Translations under genes and position numbers: made by a program
The notes under the pieces: model-generated
The model's database searches: none
Seen by the model: only the letters and a program-made list of their open reading frames with translations
Told to the model about the DNA's origin: nothing
Source: Methanobrevibacter sp.
GTDB lineage: Archaea > Methanobacteriota > Methanobacteria > Methanobacteriales > Methanobacteriaceae
Direction of reading: 5' to 3'
Length of the DNA: 58,348 nucleotides
Assembly: GCF_015062935.1 (NCBI RefSeq)
Contig: NZ_SUTM01000015.1
Span: 1 to 58,348, forward strand
Part shown: positions 43,620 to 52,407 of the stretch, piece by piece
Position numbering within the stretch: the stretch's first letter is position 1
Layout: every line of letters starts with the position of its first letter

Positions 43620-44339
43620 ATGACTGTACGAATTACGAACATCCAACATTTTTCACTCCATGATGGTCCCGGAATAAGAACAACTGTATTTCTTAAAGGT
43701 TGCAACTTAAAATGTCCATGGTGTGCTAATCCAGAATGTATTTCATCTAAAATCCAAGGAGAATTTGGATATGATATCTCATTAGAGAAATTGGAACAAG
43801 AAATCGTTAAAGACAAACCATTCTATGAAACAGGGGGTGGAGTGACCTTTTCTGGAGGGGAACCTCTACTTCAAATTAATGATTTAGAACCTCTTTTAAA
43901 ATCCCTAAAAAATAAAAATATCAATATTTGCTTTGAAACAGCACTATTTGTTCCTGAAAAATATTTAAAAATTGCTAAAAAATATAGTGATGAATTTATT
44001 GTTGACATTAAAATGATTAATCATGAAAATTGCAAAGAAGTAATTGGAGGAGAAATTGACCAATATTTAAATAATATAAAACTACTTGATTTAAAAAAAA
44101 CTACATTTAGAATTCCAATAACAAAATTCATCCTTAAAGATACAAAATTAATTTTAGATTTACTAAAAACTTATCAACCTAAGCATTTGGAGATATTTGA
44201 ACTCCACAATCTCGCAAGAAAAAAATATGATATTTTAAATAAAGAACAATATTATGAAAAAATAGATGATAGAGAAATTAAAGAATTTTATGAAAAATTA
44301 AAAGAAATTATTCCTACTACAGAAATTATCGAAATTTAA
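43620..44339 (+). CDS. Glycyl radical enzyme activase (radical SAM)
   Basis: A 239-aa radical-SAM enzyme. It starts with ITNIQHFSLHDGPGIRTTVF, the hallmark of glycyl radical activases, and the cluster motif CNLKCPWC (28-35, CX3CX2C), followed by ANPEC. GGGVTFSGGEPLLQ (about 77-90) binds SAM. The ferredoxin-like cysteine insert that most activases of eliminase-type enzymes have is absent, so the length is closer to that of the pyruvate formate-lyase activase. It would place the radical on Gly641 of the enzyme at 39768-41774; no other glycyl radical enzyme is seen in the window. Confidence 0.92.
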   Translation: MTVRITNIQHFSLHDGPGIRTTVFLKGCNLKCPWCANPECISSKIQGEFGYDISLEKLEQEIVKDKPFYETGGGVTFSGGEPLLQINDLEPLLKSLKNKNINICFETALFVPEKYLKIAKKYSDEFIVDIKMINHENCKEVIGGEIDQYLNNIKLLDLKKTTFRIPITKFILKDTKLILDLLKTYQPKHLEIFELHNLARKKYDILNKEQYYEKIDDREIKEFYEKLKEIIPTTEIIEI

Positions 44340-44347
44340 TTAACAAC

Positions 44348-44375
44348 ACTCAAATTCTGAAAGAAATTCTTGAGT
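44348..44375 (+). terminator. Possible terminator after the activase gene
   Basis: ACTCAA (44348-44353) pairs with TTGAGT (44370-44375) around a 16-nt loop, nine bases after the stop codon, with A/T-rich sequence downstream. A weak call. Confidence 0.3.
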
Positions 44376-44438
44376 CATATCTTCTAAATCAAAAAAAAAG
44401 ATAAAATTTAAAATAATTAGTAGAAAATATATGATATT

Positions 44439-45536
44439 ATGAAATATGATTATTTAATAGTAGGTGCGGGTCTTTTTGGTGCAGTTTTTGCACATGAAAT
44501 GACAAAAGCCGGAAAAAAATGTTTAGTGATAGAAAAAAGAGACCATATTGCTGGAAATGCATATACTAAGTTAAAAGAAAACATTAATGTCCACAAATAT
44601 GGTGCGCATATTTTTCACACAAACAATAAAGAAGTTTGGGAATATATCAACCAGTTTGCAGACTTTAACAGATTTACAAACTCCCCTGTTGCCAATTACA
44701 ACGGTGAATTATACAACTTACCATTCAACATGAATACATTTTATCAAATGTGGGGAGTTAAAACTCCTGCCGAAGCTAAAGCAAAAATTGAAGAACAAAA
44801 AGCTGAAGCAAAAATTGATAATCCTCAAAACCTAGAAGAACAAGCAATTTCCTTAATTGGTAAAGATATTTATGAAAAACTGGTTAAAGGATATACTGAA
44901 AAACAGTGGGGTAAAAAATGCTCAGAACTACCTGCATTCATTATCAAAAGACTTCCAGTGAGATTTACTTATGATAACAACTACTTCAACGATTTATTCC
45001 AAGGGATTCCTATTGGAGGATACACAAAAATTGTTGAAAAAATGCTTGAAGGAATTGAAGTTAAACTCAACACAGATTTCTTTGATGACAAAGAAAAATG
45101 GCTAAATATTGCTGATAAAGTAATATTCACAGGCATGATTGACGAGTATTATGATTATTGCTATGGAGAACTGGAATACCGAGGATTAAATTTTGAGTTT
45201 GAAACATTGGATATGGAAAACTACCAAGGAAATGCAGTAATCAATTACACTGATGCAGAGACCCCATACACAAGAATAATTGAACATAAACATTTTGAGG
45301 GTTCAGAGTCTCCAAAAACAATAATTACAAGAGAATATCCTAAAAATTGGGTGAAAGGTGAAGAAGCATATTATCCTATGAATGATGAGAAAAACTCAAA
45401 ATTATACAATAAATATGTTGAACTTTCTAAAAAAGAGGATAATGTCATTTTTGGTGGAAGACTTGGAATGTACCAATACTTTGACATGTGGCAAGTAATT
45501 GATGAAGCTTTAAAACTGGTTAAAACACTTCAATAG
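44439..45536 (+). CDS. glf: UDP-galactopyranose mutase
   Basis: A 365-aa FAD enzyme converting UDP-galactopyranose to UDP-galactofuranose. FAD site: YDYLIVGAGLFGAVFAHEMT at the N-terminus and CLVIEKRDHIAGNAYTK after it. Other family motifs: VHKYGAHIFHTNNKEVWEYI, GYTEKQWGKKCSELP and IPIGGYTKIVEKML. Indicates that the surface glycan contains galactofuranose. The next gene (acyltransferase) starts 5 bases after its stop. Confidence 0.95.
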   Translation: MKYDYLIVGAGLFGAVFAHEMTKAGKKCLVIEKRDHIAGNAYTKLKENINVHKYGAHIFHTNNKEVWEYINQFADFNRFTNSPVANYNGELYNLPFNMNTFYQMWGVKTPAEAKAKIEEQKAEAKIDNPQNLEEQAISLIGKDIYEKLVKGYTEKQWGKKCSELPAFIIKRLPVRFTYDNNYFNDLFQGIPIGGYTKIVEKMLEGIEVKLNTDFFDDKEKWLNIADKVIFTGMIDEYYDYCYGELEYRGLNFEFETLDMENYQGNAVINYTDAETPYTRIIEHKHFEGSESPKTIITREYPKNWVKGEEAYYPMNDEKNSKLYNKYVELSKKEDNVIFGGRLGMYQYFDMWQVIDEALKLVKTLQ

Positions 45537-45541
45537 ATATT

Positions 45542-46543
45542 ATGAAAACCAAAAAAGAAAGAATTTTCTATTACGACCTATTAAGGGCATTCGCAATCAT
45601 CGCAGTTATAATTTGTCATGTTGACTTCTATTTTGGACCACTAAACACACCATTTGAAGTCATAGCACAGCTTACCTTCCACGATATCGGAAGAATTGGC
45701 GTTCCAATATTTCTAATGATTAGCGGAGCACTTCTTTTAAACAGAGACTATTCGAATCTGGGCGATTTTTTAAAAAGAAGGTTTGCAAGAATAATTTATC
45801 CGTTCATCTTCTGGATAATCCTAATAACACTGACAAATTTCCACTTCCACAAGCCATACTCATACATGTGGAACGTGTTTATCGGAAATCCTTCAATCAT
45901 GTGGTATTTCTGGACTTTAATCGGAATTTACCTTGCGATTCCTATCATTAACATATTCATTAAGGAATATGGAGAAACGGGTTGCAAATACTTTTTGGCA
46001 ATCTGGCTTATCACAATTATCCTGAACACTTTCAACATGTATCCGTTATTCCCATATTTCAAACTGGATTATTTTGCAGGATTTATCGGATACCCTGTTT
46101 TAGGTTATTACCTTTCAACCAAAAAGTTCAGTTACTCAAACAGAAAAATGTGGATTGTGGGACTTCTTATCCTTTTAATTTCACTTGGAATTTTTGTTGC
46201 ATACACTTATTCAAACAGTTTCCCTTCAGTTGAAGTGATGTATCAAAACATTCTGGTTGCAGGCATGGGAATCGGAATGTATCTGTTTATAGAATACCTT
46301 GACAAGGAAAACAAGTTCAGTTCAATAAAAAACAATGCAGTAGGAAAGACAATAAGCTCAATAAGCCTGTGCAGCTACGGAATGTACTTTTCACATGTCA
46401 TCATAATCATGTTCATGTCTAAAATCAATCCTCACTCAAACATTCTGTTCCCTGCAATGTTTATAGCGACAATATTCCTTTCATGGCTTTTACCATACAT
46501 TTTCAGTAAAATCCCGTACATCAAGAAGGTCAGCGGAGTCTGA
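45542..46543 (+). CDS. Membrane acyltransferase 3 family protein
   Basis: A 333-aa protein with about ten membrane spans. The start FYYDLLRAFAIIAVIICHVD carries the conserved RxxAxxxVxxxH pattern of acyltransferase-3/OafA-like enzymes, and FKRRFARIIYPFIFW-type and WYFWTLIGIYLAIPIINIF segments follow. It would add acetyl groups to glycan sugars at the membrane. Gene is coupled to glf. Codon use appears less AT-rich than in the neighbouring glycan genes. A terminator overlaps the stop. Confidence 0.85.
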   Translation: MKTKKERIFYYDLLRAFAIIAVIICHVDFYFGPLNTPFEVIAQLTFHDIGRIGVPIFLMISGALLLNRDYSNLGDFLKRRFARIIYPFIFWIILITLTNFHFHKPYSYMWNVFIGNPSIMWYFWTLIGIYLAIPIINIFIKEYGETGCKYFLAIWLITIILNTFNMYPLFPYFKLDYFAGFIGYPVLGYYLSTKKFSYSNRKMWIVGLLILLISLGIFVAYTYSNSFPSVEVMYQNILVAGMGIGMYLFIEYLDKENKFSSIKNNAVGKTISSISLCSYGMYFSHVIIIMFMSKINPHSNILFPAMFIATIFLSWLLPYIFSKIPYIKKVSGV

Positions 46544-46555
46544 CTCCACTTTTAA
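46533..46555 (+). terminator. Terminator of the glf-acyltransferase unit
   Basis: GGAGT/ACTCC (46535-46539/46543-46547) with a 3-nt loop, overlapping the stop codon and followed by TTTT. Confidence 0.5.
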
Positions 46556-46768
46556 TATTTAAACACAACGTATATTACTATTAAAAATATACGTTAAAAT
46601 TCGTTAATTACATTCAATTAGTTAAATTGTTTCCACTTCACAAAATTGCCCCCAGTGTATAAAATTTACCTCAAAAAACCATCGTATATAACTTAATATG
46701 ATTTAAATCAAATGTAAAATTGTTTAAATATCCAAAATATAATAAAATATTAACATTAACAAAATTTA

Positions 46769-46850
46769 TATAATTACTTTACTAAAATATGTATAATTAC
46801 TTTACTAAAATATGTATAATTACTTTACTAAAATATGTATAATTACTTTA
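46769..46850. repeat. 23-bp tandem repeat, 3.6 copies, upstream of the ATPase gene
   Basis: Three identical 23-bp units start at 46769, 46792 and 46815, and a partial one at 46838. Each unit begins TATAATTACTTTACTAAAAT and so carries TATA-like sequence. The array ends 30 bases before the ATG at 46881, where the promoter of that gene should be. The rest of the gap (46556-46768) is AT-rich and shows nothing else. Confidence 0.9.
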
Positions 46851-46880
46851 TCAAAGTTAATATGGAAATGGTGAAACACT

Positions 46881-48167
46881 ATGAAAAAATATTTAAGCAG
46901 ATATATTGATGATGAACTGGAAGAATTATTGGAATATATGGGTGCAGTGTTAATTGTAGGGCCAAAATGGTGTGGAAAAACAACAACCGCCAAACAGCAT
47001 GCAAAAAGCATGATACAATTACAAGATCCAAGTAATTCTTATAATTATCTGAAATTAGCAAAATTAGACCCTCTTTTATTATTGGACGGAGATAAACCTA
47101 GATTAATTGATGAATGGCAGATGGCACCTGAACTATGGGATGCTGTGCGCTATAGTGTTGATGAAAGTGATGATGATGGACTATATATCTTAACTGGTTC
47201 AACAGTTGTTGACAATTCAAAAATAATGCATAGTGGTGCAGGTAGAATCCATAGATTATTAATGAGACCTATGAGTTTATATGAAAGTGGCGAATCAAAT
47301 GGTAAAATTCATTTAATGGATCTGTTTGATAATCCTGATTTAGATATAAATGGTATTTTTTCTGATTTATCAGTACAAGATTTGATATTTGCAATGTGTA
47401 GAGGCGGTTGGCCTGAAAGTTTAAACAAAAAAACTAAAAAGCAACAGTTAAAGATTGCAAGGTCTTACTTGGATATACTTACTCAAGTTGATGTATCTTC
47501 AATAGATGGGGTTAAAAGAAACCCTGATAAAGTTAAGGCTCTTTTAAAATCATATTCCCGAAATATTTCTTCTTTTGCAAGAAATACAACAATAATTGGC
47601 GATATACACGAGCATCATGGAACTATGAGTGAAAAAACATATTATGACTATGTCAATGTTTTAAAACAGTTATTTGTCATTGATGAGGTTAACGCATGGG
47701 GTCCAAAAATTAGGTCTAAAACTGCCATGAGAAATTCTTCAAAGAAAAGTTTTATAGACCCTTCAATTGCAGTAGCTGCTCTGGAATTAACTCCTGAAGA
47801 ATTATTATATAATTTAGAAATGGGCGGTCAAATTTTTGAAAACTTGTGCATACGTGACCTTAATATATACTCCGCTTGTAGAGGAGGTAAAGTATTACAA
47901 TATCATGACCGAGACGGTTTAGAAGTTGATTGTGTTGTGATTTTAAGTAATGGAGATTATGCTTTAATAGAGATTAAGTTAGGAAGCGATGAAGAGGAAT
48001 ATGCAGCATCAAATCTATTAAAACTTAACAGTTTGATATGTAAGCGAATAGCCTCTGGTGAGATTAACATACCTAAACCAAAATTTTTAGCTATTGTAAC
48101 AGGAGGCAAAATGGCATATGTTCGTGAGGATGGTGTAAAAGTAATTCCAATAGGATGTTTATCCTAA
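46881..48167 (+). CDS. AAA-type ATPase with C-terminal DUF4143
   Basis: A 428-aa protein. Walker A is GPKWCGKTTTAKQH (27-40), Walker B-like PRLIDEWQMAPE (about 74-85), sensor ILTGST. The C-terminal DUF4143 domain ends with a nuclease-like core: DRDGLEVDCVVILSNGDYAL followed by IEIKLG, a D...ExK pattern of PD-(D/E)XK type. Such genes are common, often multi-copy, in Methanobrevibacter and gut bacteria; function is not established. Its promoter region is a 23-bp tandem repeat. Confidence 0.88.
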   Translation: MKKYLSRYIDDELEELLEYMGAVLIVGPKWCGKTTTAKQHAKSMIQLQDPSNSYNYLKLAKLDPLLLLDGDKPRLIDEWQMAPELWDAVRYSVDESDDDGLYILTGSTVVDNSKIMHSGAGRIHRLLMRPMSLYESGESNGKIHLMDLFDNPDLDINGIFSDLSVQDLIFAMCRGGWPESLNKKTKKQQLKIARSYLDILTQVDVSSIDGVKRNPDKVKALLKSYSRNISSFARNTTIIGDIHEHHGTMSEKTYYDYVNVLKQLFVIDEVNAWGPKIRSKTAMRNSSKKSFIDPSIAVAALELTPEELLYNLEMGGQIFENLCIRDLNIYSACRGGKVLQYHDRDGLEVDCVVILSNGDYALIEIKLGSDEEEYAASNLLKLNSLICKRIASGEINIPKPKFLAIVTGGKMAYVREDGVKVIPIGCLS

Positions 48168-48683
48168 GATTACCAGGAAAATATATTTTGAGATTTTAAA
48201 GCATTTGAAGTATTATCCTACAATTTATTAAAAATTTTAATCATATTTAACAAATCTTATTCCCATATCTACCAAAGCAGTTTCTGTTCCAAAAAACATA
48301 TAAATTTCAATATTTTTAAATACATATCCTCTTCAGTTTAAACTCTCAAACCATGAAATTTTATATAAACTAATGAAAAATAATCACAGGTAAAATTCAT
48401 GAAGACTACATTGGTAATGACAACCTCACAACAACATATATTTATTTTAATAACATTAATCATCAAGTGTAATCATCAACCAACACGATTTTTTAATTTT
48501 TAATTAACATCCGTTAAATCTTAAAATATGCAATTTAAAACATTTTTGAAAATTAATCATCAACCCAAAAATATGTTAATCATCAACCACATGATTGAAT
48601 TTTATAATTATTTGAAACTAATATTTTCCCACAGATATTTTCAAAATATCATTATTCTGGAGTTTAATATATTCTAATAATCT
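48168..48683. other. Intergenic region with four copies of a TTAATCATCAAC-type motif
   Basis: No gene is seen in this 516-base region. The motif TAATCATCAA occurs at about 48457, 48470, 48553 and 48577, all on the plus strand; three copies extend to ATCATCAACC. Two are followed by a similar CACGATT/CATGATT sequence. The rest is AT-rich. Confidence 0.5.
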
Positions 48684-48890
48684 TTAGTTGATTTTTATTT
48701 TTTTCATTTCCACATACTCATGAATCATACTCATCCTATCACCCAGCAAATCCTGCAATATATTTCTTGTATTTTCATTTTCAACGAATTTATCAACAAT
48801 TAACCATTCAATTCCAAAAACCAAAGCCTGAATTGACGAAATCGAATCTTTAAGACCAATTACATAATTAAAACAAATTATATATACCAC
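48684..48890 (-). pseudogene. Partial duplicate of the adjacent Rpn-family gene
   Basis: About 50 codons nearly identical to residues 181-235 of 48963-49787, sharing IQALVFGIEWLIVDKFVENE and the following NTRNILQDLLGDRMSM. The nuclease half and the C-terminal tail are missing. DNA is almost the same over about 150 bases, so the duplication is recent. Confidence 0.85.
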
Positions 48891-48962
48891 ATCTTTTCTA
48901 CTTTTATGATTAATTACTTATAAATTAATTATGTATAATCCAACACTAAAAAAATGAAAGAA

Positions 48963-49787
48963 CTATAAATGATATTTTCTTTTAATTGCATTTACTTTTG
49001 ATAACGGCACTCTTGTATCGTTTGCAATTTCAAAAGGAGAATGTCCTGATTGTAATAAATTCCTAATAATTCTTTCTTGCTCGTTATTTTTTTTCCTTTC
49101 CGCATATTCATGAACCATACTCATTCTATCACCCAGTAAATCCTGCAATATATTTCTTGTATTTTCATTTTCAACGAATTTATCAACAATTAACCATTCA
49201 ATTCCAAAAACCAAAGCCTGAATTGACGGAGCTAAATCTTTAAGACCAATTAATGTATTTACTACATCAAAAATATAGTCTTCTATTTCACCTTCTTTTT
49301 CAATGATTGGAACTAGGGAGAATAATACTAATTCTTTTCCAGTTATTTCTTCACCATGTTCTATTTTATAATTGATAATATTAATAATTTCTTCACTGTC
49401 ATAATCAGATAAGCTTATTACATCATATTTAAAATCGTTATGCTGATTTACATGATAAGTTATCAGTTTAGATTCTTCTGCTGTTGTAAAAACACAAAGA
49501 TTAACATCTTTATCATGATTTTCAACATTATAATCCGTTATTGCAACATAGACATGAAATCTTCTGTGATGTCTTTTTCCAACTTTTGTTGATTGAAATT
49601 CTATTATAAGAATCTCATCATCGAGTTCAAGTATTATATCAGGTTTGAACGCAGTCGGGTCAAGTAGCCTTAACTCTTTTGTCCAAATCTTTACTTTTTT
49701 AGATTTTTTGCCGATGATATCTAAAAGTATTCTTGCATCCTCATCACCGACATTTTTAAAAATCATATCTTCCTGAAATTGCGACAT
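48963..49787 (-). CDS. Rpn/PD-(D/E)XK nuclease-family protein
   Basis: A 274-aa protein. The nuclease core FKPDIILELDDEILIIEFQS (48-67) shows PD, then ExQ, with TKVGKRHHRRFHVY after it. A helical middle (about 140-235) and a C-terminal helix-turn-helix-like tail (LLQSGHSPFEIANDTRVPLS) complete the family layout. In contrast to 22790, no charged repeat is present. A partial tandem copy lies downstream, and a 19-bp tandem repeat lies 98 bases upstream of its start. Possible roles are DNA cleavage in recombination or defence; none is proven for this archaeal type. Confidence 0.78.
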   Translation of the reverse strand: MSQFQEDMIFKNVGDEDARILLDIIGKKSKKVKIWTKELRLLDPTAFKPDIILELDDEILIIEFQSTKVGKRHHRRFHVYVAITDYNVENHDKDVNLCVFTTAEESKLITYHVNQHNDFKYDVISLSDYDSEEIINIINYKIEHGEEITGKELVLFSLVPIIEKEGEIEDYIFDVVNTLIGLKDLAPSIQALVFGIEWLIVDKFVENENTRNILQDLLGDRMSMVHEYAERKKNNEQERIIRNLLQSGHSPFEIANDTRVPLSKVNAIKRKYHL

Positions 49788-49884
49788 TTTAAAAAACCCA
49801 CTAAATTCATCTATTTTAAAAATATAAAATAAATATTATTTAAATTTAACTATAAATTTATTAAAATCTAAAAATAATATAATT

Positions 49885-49954
49885 AAAGCAATTTAACATA
49901 GTTAAAGCAATTTTACGAAGTGACAACAATTTTACTGAGTCACTACAATTTTAC
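49885..49954. repeat. 19-bp tandem repeat, 3.7 degenerate units
   Basis: Units at 49885, 49904 (AAAGCAATTTTACGAAGTG), 49923 (ACAACAATTTTACTGAGTC) and a partial at 49942. Same period and consensus as at 20586. It lies 98 bases before the Rpn start. The rest of the 49788-50133 gap is AT-rich without genes. Confidence 0.7.
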
Positions 49955-50133
49955 ATTTTAAAATCAAAATTAGAAAAAATGATTCAGATTAATATAATCA
50001 ACGCACTGAAAAGTAAAAAAAGTAAACAGCATCTAGTAAAACACCTAAAAAATAATTTCAATGGTTAAATGGAGGAAATAGAGGGTTTAAAATCAATTAA
50101 ACCCACTAAAATTAATATTTAAATTTCAACATG

Positions 50134-50346
50134 TTACAGTTCCACCATGGAAATTACACTTAAAGGTTCATAGCAGCTTGCCACATGACAGACATCACCT
50201 GATCCTCTTATATACAAACCACCTACATCATCGGTTGAATCAGCATGGGAAACTTCACCTGCTTCACCTGCAGCATATACCCCTGCAAATGCAAGTGAAA
50301 CAACCAATGCTAAAATCAAAACTTGAATTAATCTAGCCCTATTCAT
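50134..50346 (-). CDS. Small secreted peptide (70 aa)
   Basis: A signal peptide (ARLIQVLILALVVSLAFAGV, residues 4-23, then YAA) is followed by about 43 residues rich in Gly/Asp/Ser with two Cys (GDVCHVASCYEP). No domain recognised. A TTTTAATCGCC region precedes the ATG with AAAGGCGAT as the probable ribosome site. It may be a short secreted protein or the N-terminal remainder of a larger adhesin. It stands alone. Confidence 0.6.
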   Translation of the reverse strand: MNRARLIQVLILALVVSLAFAGVYAAGEAGEVSHADSTDDVGGLYIRGSGDVCHVASCYEPLSVISMVEL

Positions 50347-50541
50347 TTTAATCGCCTTTTTAATTTTAAGTTTTACAAACTCTATTTTACAGTATAAAAA
50401 CGATTATATATAAAGATTTTCGAGTGTAAGTACTCACTTGCTCTTAAAATCAGTTAAAAAACTCATTACATTATTGAAATATAAAAATAAGTCATTTAAA
50501 AATTTATTTTAAAAAATAATGCATTCAATCAGCGAATAGTC

Positions 50542-51417
50542 CTAATCAGTTATTCCATCTTCAACAATTTTCATGGCTCCAAAAACAGCCGCTTTTTCTC
50601 TCAAATCAGAGAGCAAGATTTCAGTATTTTTAAATGCAACTTCGCTGAAACCTTCCTTAATTATATCCAAAAGCAAATCTCCTGCCTTTGAAACACCGCC
50701 TGAAATTATTATGACTTCCGGGTCAAACGCACTGCAGATTACAGCAAGCAGCTTTCCTAATTTGAAATAGACCTCTCTGACTATTTTTAAAGCCACAGCA
50801 TCACCAGATTTTGCCTGATTGAAAATGTCTTCAGCCGTGAAAGTTTCAAAATCCCTCAGTGAAGAATCGTCATTGTTTGATTTGAGATAGTTTTGGGCTG
50901 TTTTTACAAGACCTTTAGCAGATGCATTTTCCTCAGGAGTTTTTGAATCAAGATAAATATGACCAATTTCACCTGCCCAACCGTTATAGCCTTCCACAAG
51001 ATGGCCGTTAATCATCAAAGCTGCTCCAATTCCAGTTCCGATTGTTACTAAAAATAGACTGCTGTAGTTTGAAGATTCACCTATAGCCTGTAGATTAACA
51101 TCATTTAAGATTATTACTTTTATGCCAAGTCTGGACTCCAAAATGTCTGCCAAATCATAATCTCTCAAATTCAGGTTAATGGCATAGCTAACAATACCAT
51201 CCTTTACAATGCCCGCTACACCTATTACAACCGCCTTGAAATCAGTGCTTTCGAGATTTAAATTTGAAAAATTATTTCTGATTTCGCTTTCAATCATATC
51301 GACTATATTGTTTTCTGGTGTTGGAGACGACCACTGACAGATTATTTCATCTGATGTAAAAACTGAAAACTTTGACGTTGTTCCTCCCAAATCAACACAA
51401 ACAGTATAATCACCCAT
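50542..51417 (-). CDS. ROK family sugar kinase
   Basis: About 291 aa. N-terminal phosphate loop CVDLGGTTSKFSVF, catalytic Asp in ILNDVNLQAIGE, second loop TIGTGIGAALMINGHLVEGY and WAGEIGHI. The CxCGxxGCxE zinc motif normally following GHI is absent (YLDSKTPEENASAKG), so it is a zinc-free variant. Likely phosphorylates a hexose; the substrate is unknown. The ATG at 51417 is preferred: a TATA-like GCATATATTTTTA lies about 25 bases upstream, as for a leaderless message. The longer form from 51504 would cross that promoter. Confidence 0.85.
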   Translation of the reverse strand: MGDYTVCVDLGGTTSKFSVFTSDEIICQWSSPTPENNIVDMIESEIRNNFSNLNLESTDFKAVVIGVAGIVKDGIVSYAINLNLRDYDLADILESRLGIKVIILNDVNLQAIGESSNYSSLFLVTIGTGIGAALMINGHLVEGYNGWAGEIGHIYLDSKTPEENASAKGLVKTAQNYLKSNNDDSSLRDFETFTAEDIFNQAKSGDAVALKIVREVYFKLGKLLAVICSAFDPEVIIISGGVSKAGDLLLDIIKEGFSEVAFKNTEILLSDLREKAAVFGAMKIVEDGITD

Positions 51418-51522
51418 GCTTAATAGTTTAAAAATATATGCATTTAATGCTTTTGTAAAAATAGCATCCCAAATAACTGAAACTTTAATGGTAATGAATA
51501 ACATATAAAAAAACAGATTTCT

Positions 51523-52286
51523 ATGAATTGCTGGAAAGATAATTTCAATGAAAAAACACTAAATCAGGGACTTAAATACAAAAACAATGTTGAAAACTTA
51601 TCTTACAATGGCTGCAAGTTTAAAGCGACCATAAATTCAAAATTCATTGTTGAACTAATCATGCAAGACAACATATTATATGATATGTCCTGCAGCTGCT
51701 CTAAAAAATCATCCTGTGCCCATGAAGCGGGACTCCTGTACTTTCTGGAGGAATTTCCGGAAATACTGGAAGACTTCTCAAAAGACAGTGAATACGGAAG
51801 AATTGCTGACATTGACATTAGCGATGATTTGAAAGTCATATCAGATGCAAAACTTAAGAAATTCCTGAAAAAAGAATTCAAAAAGAATTCAAAACTCAAA
51901 TACAACTTCATCAAGCAATTCAAAAACGAATCCCTAATAGATTCCAAAGCTTATGAACGAAAACTTAAAGGCATTTTGAGAAACGGAGGAAAGGAATTCG
52001 GTTATTATAAACTCCACAATATGAGAACCCCCTGAAAAGATTCATTAAAAAGGATATTGACATCTTAATCCAACAAAAGGAGTATGAATTGGCGTTCAAG
52101 TTATTGAATAAAATAATGGATCTGTTTATCGACCAGATTTACTGGGATGACGATGCATGGTATGAAATAGCATATTACTATTGGGAACACATTAATTTTT
52201 TACTTAAAAATGGAGATTTTAGCGAAAACGAAAAATTTCATGTTCAAAAAAACTTAAATGTGATTAATGACCTTATAATTTACTAA
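51523..52286 (+). pseudogene. SWIM zinc-finger protein, frameshifted
   Basis: The first ORF (51523-52035, 170 aa) has a SWIM finger, CSCSKKSSCAH (57-67). It stops at TGA within a run of C's at about 52030. In another frame the protein continues without break to 52286: YENPLKRFIKKDID, then KEYELAFKLLNKIMDLFIDQ. Restoring one base near 52018-52022 would give one protein of about 254 residues. It lies just upstream of a SWIM-SNF2 helicase gene, its usual neighbour in bacteria. Either a true recent mutation or a sequencing error in this AT-rich stretch. Confidence 0.78.
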
Positions 52287-52407
52287 AAATTATCGTTCCG
52301 CATTATTTAATTGAATATTTCTAAAAACAGAATGTAAATTTAAAAACAAAACATAAATTTCCTGAAAAAATCTTTATAGACAATGAAAAAAAAGTCAAAC
52401 GGTTAAA

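Noticed and set aside
24095-46543. Whole glycan island as a recently inserted mobile element
   Set aside because: No integrase, flanking direct repeat or tRNA-bounded attachment site is visible at either border; low GC is shared with the rest of the window.
46769-46850. 23-bp repeats as a CRISPR array
   Set aside because: No spacers between units and no cas genes in the window.
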